Shown in pieces: positions 5,529 to 8,311 of a stretch of 8,311 nucleotides of DNA (positions within the stretch are counted from its first letter, which is position 1; the number at the start of each line of letters is the position of its first letter). The notes below the pieces were generated by a model. It was given only the letters and a program-made list of their open reading frames with translations. It searched no databases and was not told the DNA's origin. Source of the stretch: Clostridiales bacterium UBA5446 (GTDB lineage: Bacteria > Bacillota > Clostridia > Oscillospirales > Oscillospiraceae); assembly GCA_002427465.1 (NCBI GenBank), contig DIRC01000057.1, positions 76,311 through 84,621 of the forward strand, read 5' to 3'. The translations under genes and the position numbers were made by a program.

Positions 5529-5754
5529 CGCCGTGAGCGGTCAACCTGATGCCACCTGCGTAGTCACGGAGCCGACGGTTGAGGCGAAAGAAACCGCCCA
5601 GCAAACCGCTGTCCCTGAATCAGCGCCTCAAGGAACGCCACTGCCGTCCGTGCCGCAGCCGACAACTACACCTACTTCAAACACGCCGGCTGACGCCACT
5701 GCGCAGGCTGGTGCATATGTTCCCGGCTTCGGCTGGGTTCAGAGCAGCAGCTAA
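5356..5754 (+). CDS. Secreted or membrane-anchored Pro/Thr-rich protein (DUF6550-like), probably truncated
   Basis: The ATG at 5356 is placed by GGAGG six to ten bases upstream. The 132-residue product opens with MKKSMIALAMIAACGALCAP, a signal peptide or membrane anchor; IAAC at 11-14 would also satisfy a short lipobox. Residues 75-118 are rich in Pro, Thr, Ala and Gln (SVPQPTTTPTSNTPADATAQ), a likely extended surface linker. Residues 120-128 read AYVPGFGWV, a motif I associate with DUF6550-type proteins of clostridial mobile elements, where it is followed by an E-D-M-Y-E-N-G-type end. Here TAA comes after WVQSSS, but the same frame continues past the stop with ACDKDIYENGD, so the family's usual C-terminus seems cut off. 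It overlaps the preceding gene by 173 bases. Its role in the element is unknown. Confidence 0.62.
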   Translation: MKKSMIALAMIAACGALCAPVWPWSVMDRKVPTAIAIAAFPQPNADFSEALPREETHNAVSGQPDATCVVTEPTVEAKETAQQTAVPESAPQGTPLPSVPQPTTTPTSNTPADATAQAGAYVPGFGWVQSSS

Positions 5755-5859
5755 AACACGACCGCCTGCGACAAGGACATCTACGAAAACGGAGACGCCG
5801 CTCCGCTGTGCGGTGTCCCCGTCTTTTGCGTGCAGGTTAGAATCGTGAATGCCCTGTGA
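5755..5859 (+). pseudogene. In-frame remnant of the DUF6550-like C-terminus
   Basis: Reading on in frame after the TAA at 5752-5754 gives NTTACDKDIYENGD and then runs through a hairpin to TGA at 5857-5859. DIYENGD resembles the conserved end of the family, so the TAA is probably a recent nonsense mutation. The later residues are likely just the terminator sequence read as protein. Confidence 0.4.
5789..5827 (+). terminator. Terminator after the DUF6550-like gene
   Basis: Arms 5789-5801 and 5810-5822 pair over 13 positions with one A-C mismatch and one G-T wobble, around an 8-base loop, followed by CTTTT. It also reads as a weaker hairpin with TTT on the minus strand, fitting the convergent gene ending at 5893. 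Confidence 0.6.
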
Positions 5860-5892
5860 TTTTCGTCAGCAGCATCTACCCGTAAAACAGCT

Positions 5893-6500
5893 TCACTTCA
5901 GTGTTGTTAGTGTTCCGACTTCGTCGACAAGGATCAAATCAATCCCGGTCCGCTGTTTTGCCAAAGACGGAAGCTTCGCCCACAAGTTTCGAAAAGCCTG
6001 CATGTCTGGAAAAGCAATGCTGTAATGCGCTTTCGGATCATCCATGCGCTGCAGCGTTTCACCAAGGATGCCAATGAAGTAATTCACCCTCATTTCAGGA
6101 CGGGAACCCGGCCCTTTCACCTCTATGAGCCAGCGTTCTCCATTTCTGGTTGCCTCAACATCCAGCCATGAATATAGCCCCACGCGACTTTCACATTCCA
6201 TCCGTCTGCTTCCAGTTGATTTTTAATATGTGCTTTTACCGCGTCCTCGTTCATAGTAGTTTCCATTGGTGCTGTATTGACCGTTCGGCGGGAAACTGCA
6301 AGCGGTTTCCCAGTTGGATAGTTGCCCCAATATCCATTCTTATCTGGATTGGGGCGTCTCACAAGGATGCCTTCATTCACCAGTTGACGGCATGCAATAT
6401 TAATTGTTTGATGACTATGCTTGGTTCTCTTTTCAAGATCAGTGTCCGTCATACCGGGAAAATTTTGAACTGCCAACATAACCTCTTCTTTTACTGTCAT
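5893..6500 (-). pseudogene. Winged-helix/PD-(D/E)xK nuclease-like gene broken by a one-base frameshift
   Basis: Two frames join into one protein of about 202 residues. The first frame starts at the ATG at 6500, with GGAGG eight bases upstream. It gives a winged-helix domain (residues 1-60, for example DLEKRTKHSHQTINIACRQL, then LVNEGILVRR) and a helix (DAVKAHIKNQLEADGW) up to His111-Gly112, then goes out of frame and stops after 14 more residues. The second frame continues LDVEATRNGERWLIEVKGPG, with Asp114, Glu127 and Lys129 as a D...ExK nuclease signature, and runs through MRVNYFIGILGETLQRMDDP and FRNLWAKLPSLAKQRTGI to the stop at 5893. Restoring one T next to 6164 gives H-G-L-D-V-E in frame. 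Homologues I recall carry these parts in one chain. Its first ATG overlaps the stop of the small gene upstream. A sequencing error would also explain it. Confidence 0.75.
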
Positions 6501-6694
6501 ACAATCAACCTCCAGACACCCACGATTGCCGATGTGGCGGACGCGATAACTATTAAGCAAAACGCAAGGCATCCCGTCGGCTTTTTTAGCGTTTCATCAT
6601 TGGCCGGTTGGTTATCCGCTGCGGCCTCGTTGATGCCGACTGATACACCCACATCGACAGGGCCAATCGTTCCGTTTCGATTCCAATCAATCAT
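6497..6694 (-). CDS. Small membrane protein with EF-hand/dockerin-like N-terminus
   Basis: This is a 65-residue protein. MIDWNRNGTIGPVDVGVSVG at the start resembles a calcium-loop pattern (D-x-N-x-N-G-x-I-x-x-x-D), as in EF-hand or dockerin segments, followed by a polar stretch. Residues 43-62 (CLAFCLIVIASATSAIVGVW) form one membrane helix ending in R-L-I-V. The ATG at 6694 follows AGGGGG by about eight bases; an in-frame ATG at 6718 lacks as good a site. Its TGA overlaps the ATG of the nuclease-like gene (6500-6497), which indicates translational coupling. The N-terminal side is probably extracellular if calcium is bound there, but this is speculative and I cannot name a function. Confidence 0.6.
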   Translation of the reverse strand: MIDWNRNGTIGPVDVGVSVGINEAAADNQPANDETLKKPTGCLAFCLIVIASATSAIVGVWRLIV

Positions 6695-6847
6695 CGTATT
6701 CGCCCCCTCTGCTTGCACTATATCAGATAAAAAACCATTTGTATATATAATGAGAGGTGTGACAGATAGTGTAATATATGGTGTGATAATGGAGATTTTT
6801 CCGTGAAATATCGTTTTAAAGTATTCCGTCTTAGGATAATTGTTTCT
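6695..6847. promoter_or_regulatory. AT-rich gap with possible promoter for the small-protein/nuclease genes
   Basis: On the minus strand TATATA/TTATAT elements lie near 6743-6750, and TTACAC (6774-6769) is in range as a weak -35 box. Two GGTGTGA copies (6756-6762 and 6780-6786, plus-strand reading) lie 24 bases apart around this spot and might be regulator half-sites. No clear terminator for the gene ending at 6848 was found. Confidence 0.25.
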
Positions 6848-7285
6848 TCAATCAAGCGGCTCCGCGCGCAGCCAGCGAATGTAGCCGTTTCCTTTTTTGC
6901 GATAGGTGCATCGCCAGCGGGAGCCGTCAAAAACCTCGTCCGCAAAGTTAATGTGGGTCTCCGAGGGCGAATAGCAAACGCCCCAGTCCTGCCGCCATAC
7001 CTGCAGGACGATCTTCTGGCCGTCGTCCGTGTCGAAATGGCAGAGCAGCATGAGTTTGTTTTTGTGCCAGCAGCGAAATGTCAGCGTGCCGGTAAACTCC
7101 CCCGTTTCCTCCGGATGGTGATAATCGTCCAAAGGAGCCATTTCCCGTATTGCCTGCACGCGAATGATCTGCGCACGGCAGGGACTGTCCTGCAGGTAGT
7201 CCTCCAGCTCCTCGGCGTGAACCGCATTGTATTCGGCCATCGCAAGCGACGGATTGCATGGCGCGACGATGTTACTGTTCCTCAT
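6848..7285 (-). CDS. Unrecognised protein encoded directly after the relaxase
   Basis: This is a 145-residue protein with no family I recognise. The N-terminal half is helical and acidic (AVHAEELEDYLQDSP; DDYHHPEETGEFTG). The C-terminal half alternates hydrophobic and polar residues as in a beta-rich domain, with many aromatics and a few Cys (FRCWHKNKLMLLCHF, LQVWRQDWGVCYSP, WRCTYRKKGNGYIRWL). There is no signal peptide or membrane segment. The ATG at 7285 is 12 bases after the relaxase stop, and its ribosome binding site GAGGGG directly follows that TGA, so the two are co-transcribed and probably coupled. A role accessory to mobilization is suggested by position only. Confidence 0.65.
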   Translation of the reverse strand: MRNSNIVAPCNPSLAMAEYNAVHAEELEDYLQDSPCRAQIIRVQAIREMAPLDDYHHPEETGEFTGTLTFRCWHKNKLMLLCHFDTDDGQKIVLQVWRQDWGVCYSPSETHINFADEVFDGSRWRCTYRKKGNGYIRWLRAEPLD

Positions 7286-7297
7286 TTTCTTTTCCCC

Positions 7298-8278
7298 TCA
7301 TTCCATCCTCTGCATTTCCTCCGCGCCCCGCTGTTGCTGCTGTGCGTATCTCTGCTTCAATTCCTCGAAAAGCTCCGGTGGAATGGAACTGATGAAATCT
7401 TGATATTCCCGCAGCTCATAAATCAGAGACTGGCCTTCCTGCCGTTCCTTCTGCAGCGCCCACTGTGCTCGCTCCGTCTCAAAGCGAAATGCAGATTCAT
7501 TCTCCCTTAAAATTTTGAGCTGCTCGTCGTAGGGCTTTAGCTTTGACTCAAAAGCGTTGATTCGCGGATACCAGTCCATCAGCAGCTTGAGCACTTTTTC
7601 TTTCTGTTTACCGGCATTGAACGTGCCGATGTTTTCAATCTCGTTGCGGATCTCAGTCATCTCGTCGGTCAGACGCTGCGCTTGCTTGTAAAGCCAAGTC
7701 GGAATGTGCTTCCTTTTGGTTGCCGCGGCGGCCTGGCCACGCTCCAGTTCCGGAAACTCCGCCGACATGTGATCGTGAAACTTGTCCTGCCACTCAACCA
7801 ATTTGTCACGCCCACCCATAACGTCCTTGGCCGAAAGGCGCTTGTCCTTTGTCAGCGGCACGAAACAGATGTGCATGTGTGGGTTATGCTCGTCCATATG
7901 GACGACAGCGGAGAAAATGTTTTCCTCTCCAATCTCGCGTTTCAAAAATTCCAGCGCATGCTCAAAATAAAACCGCACCCGATCCTCTGGCAGTCCGGCG
8001 AGAAACTCCGGCGTCGCGGTAATGATTGTGTCGATGAATTTTACACTGTCCTTGCGCACCTTCAATTTTGGATTTTCTTTCTGTGCTTTCTCAATGCGGT
8101 TCTGAATCTCTCCGTAATATTGAAGCTGCGGCTGGACGAGATGATAATTGAGATGAGAACGCTCCCTATCAATGTCGGGGTTACTGCCATAGTGTTCCTT
8201 CGTACGTTCATGGTGTTTTTCGATGGCGGTCGCGGGGCCACCCTTTCGCTTTTCAAATCGCATAATCGCGTAGGGCAT
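7298..8278 (-). CDS. mobV: MobV-family relaxase (Pre/Mob)
   Basis: This 326-residue mobilization protein nicks one strand at the element's transfer origin and pilots it to the recipient. It carries the three MobV motifs: motif I at the N-terminus (YAIMRFEKRKG, 3-13); motif II DRERSHLNYHL (37-47), where the histidine/asparagine region provides the catalytic centre in this family; and motif III VVHMDEHNPHMHICFVPL (125-142), with His127, His134 and His136 as the metal ligands and the diagnostic H-x-D-E-x-x-P-H-x-H. The C-terminal part from about 195 is strongly helical and charged (coiled-coil-like), ending in a Gln-rich tail (RYAQQQQRGAEEMQRME). The ATG at 8278 has AAAGGAG nine bases upstream. 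The length is in the shorter part of the family's range, but all motifs are present. The promoter and origin of transfer must be largely off the right edge. Confidence 0.95.
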   Translation of the reverse strand: MPYAIMRFEKRKGGPATAIEKHHERTKEHYGSNPDIDRERSHLNYHLVQPQLQYYGEIQNRIEKAQKENPKLKVRKDSVKFIDTIITATPEFLAGLPEDRVRFYFEHALEFLKREIGEENIFSAVVHMDEHNPHMHICFVPLTKDKRLSAKDVMGGRDKLVEWQDKFHDHMSAEFPELERGQAAAATKRKHIPTWLYKQAQRLTDEMTEIRNEIENIGTFNAGKQKEKVLKLLMDWYPRINAFESKLKPYDEQLKILRENESAFRFETERAQWALQKERQEGQSLIYELREYQDFISSIPPELFEELKQRYAQQQQRGAEEMQRME

Positions 8279-8311
8279 AAATCATAACTCCTTTCCATTC
8301 AACGATGCTGA

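Noticed and set aside
6803..7510. A 235-codon plus-strand frame
   Set aside because: It is antisense to the relaxase and its coupled gene. The low-complexity Leu/Arg-rich translation is typical of shadow frames.
7682..8287. A 201-codon plus-strand frame
   Set aside because: It is fully antisense to the MobV motifs and has no credible start signal.
8279..8311. Origin of transfer upstream of the relaxase
   Set aside because: Only 33 bases remain before the edge. They hold the ribosome binding site but no inverted repeat or nick-site pattern that I can identify, so the origin is presumed to lie off the window.

Overview
The window looks like one end plus internal modules of an integrative mobilizable element, or a small conjugative-type element, from a Gram-positive gut-type Clostridia bacterium (Oscillospiraceae/Ruminococcaceae-like). 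This assignment is an inference. It rests on strong GGAGG-type ribosome binding sites, mixed GC content, a tyrosine integrase with an excisionase-like partner, a MobV relaxase, and several small accessory families typical of such elements. No rRNA, tRNA or CRISPR array was seen.

Layout. (1) Positions 1-439, minus strand: the first 42 codons of a tyrosine integrase leaving the window at its left edge, preceded by an excisionase-like helix-turn-helix gene, with a long perfect-type hairpin between them. (2) Positions 457-503: a compact divergent control region in which two promoter -10 boxes lie back to back, overlaid by ATTACAT repeats. (3) Positions 561-1922, plus strand: a sigma-region-4-like regulator with a predicted C-terminal membrane helix, then a protein with a C-terminal four-cysteine zinc-binding motif. 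A copy of the promoter repeat recurs just before the second gene. (4) Positions 1959-2087: terminators separating convergent genes. (5) Positions 2154-4612, minus strand: an AT-rich restriction-modification cargo made of a candidate PD-(D/E)xK restriction enzyme followed by a gamma-class N6-adenine methyltransferase of the BsuBI/PstI-like group, which has its own strong promoter. (6) Positions 4613-5042: about 430 bases with no convincing gene. (7) Positions 5043-5859, plus strand: a DUF6809-like gene overlapping a secreted or anchored Pro/Thr-rich DUF6550-like gene that appears cut short by a stop codon. (8) Positions 5893-6694, minus strand: a small membrane protein with an EF-hand-like N-terminus, stop-start coupled to a winged-helix/nuclease gene broken by a one-base frameshift. 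(9) Positions 6848-8278, minus strand: a MobV relaxase followed 12 bases later by a gene I do not recognise.

How the parts fit. The integrase/excisionase pair would move the element in and out of the chromosome. MobV would nick the element's origin, probably just off the right edge, for transfer using a helper's machinery. The divergent regulator is placed to balance expression of the recombination genes against its own operon. The restriction-modification pair is probably selfish or defensive cargo acquired separately, since its base composition differs from the flanks. Several accessory genes show decay: a frameshift, an early stop and an over-long overlap. This suggests the accessory part is eroding while the mobility genes visible here remain open.
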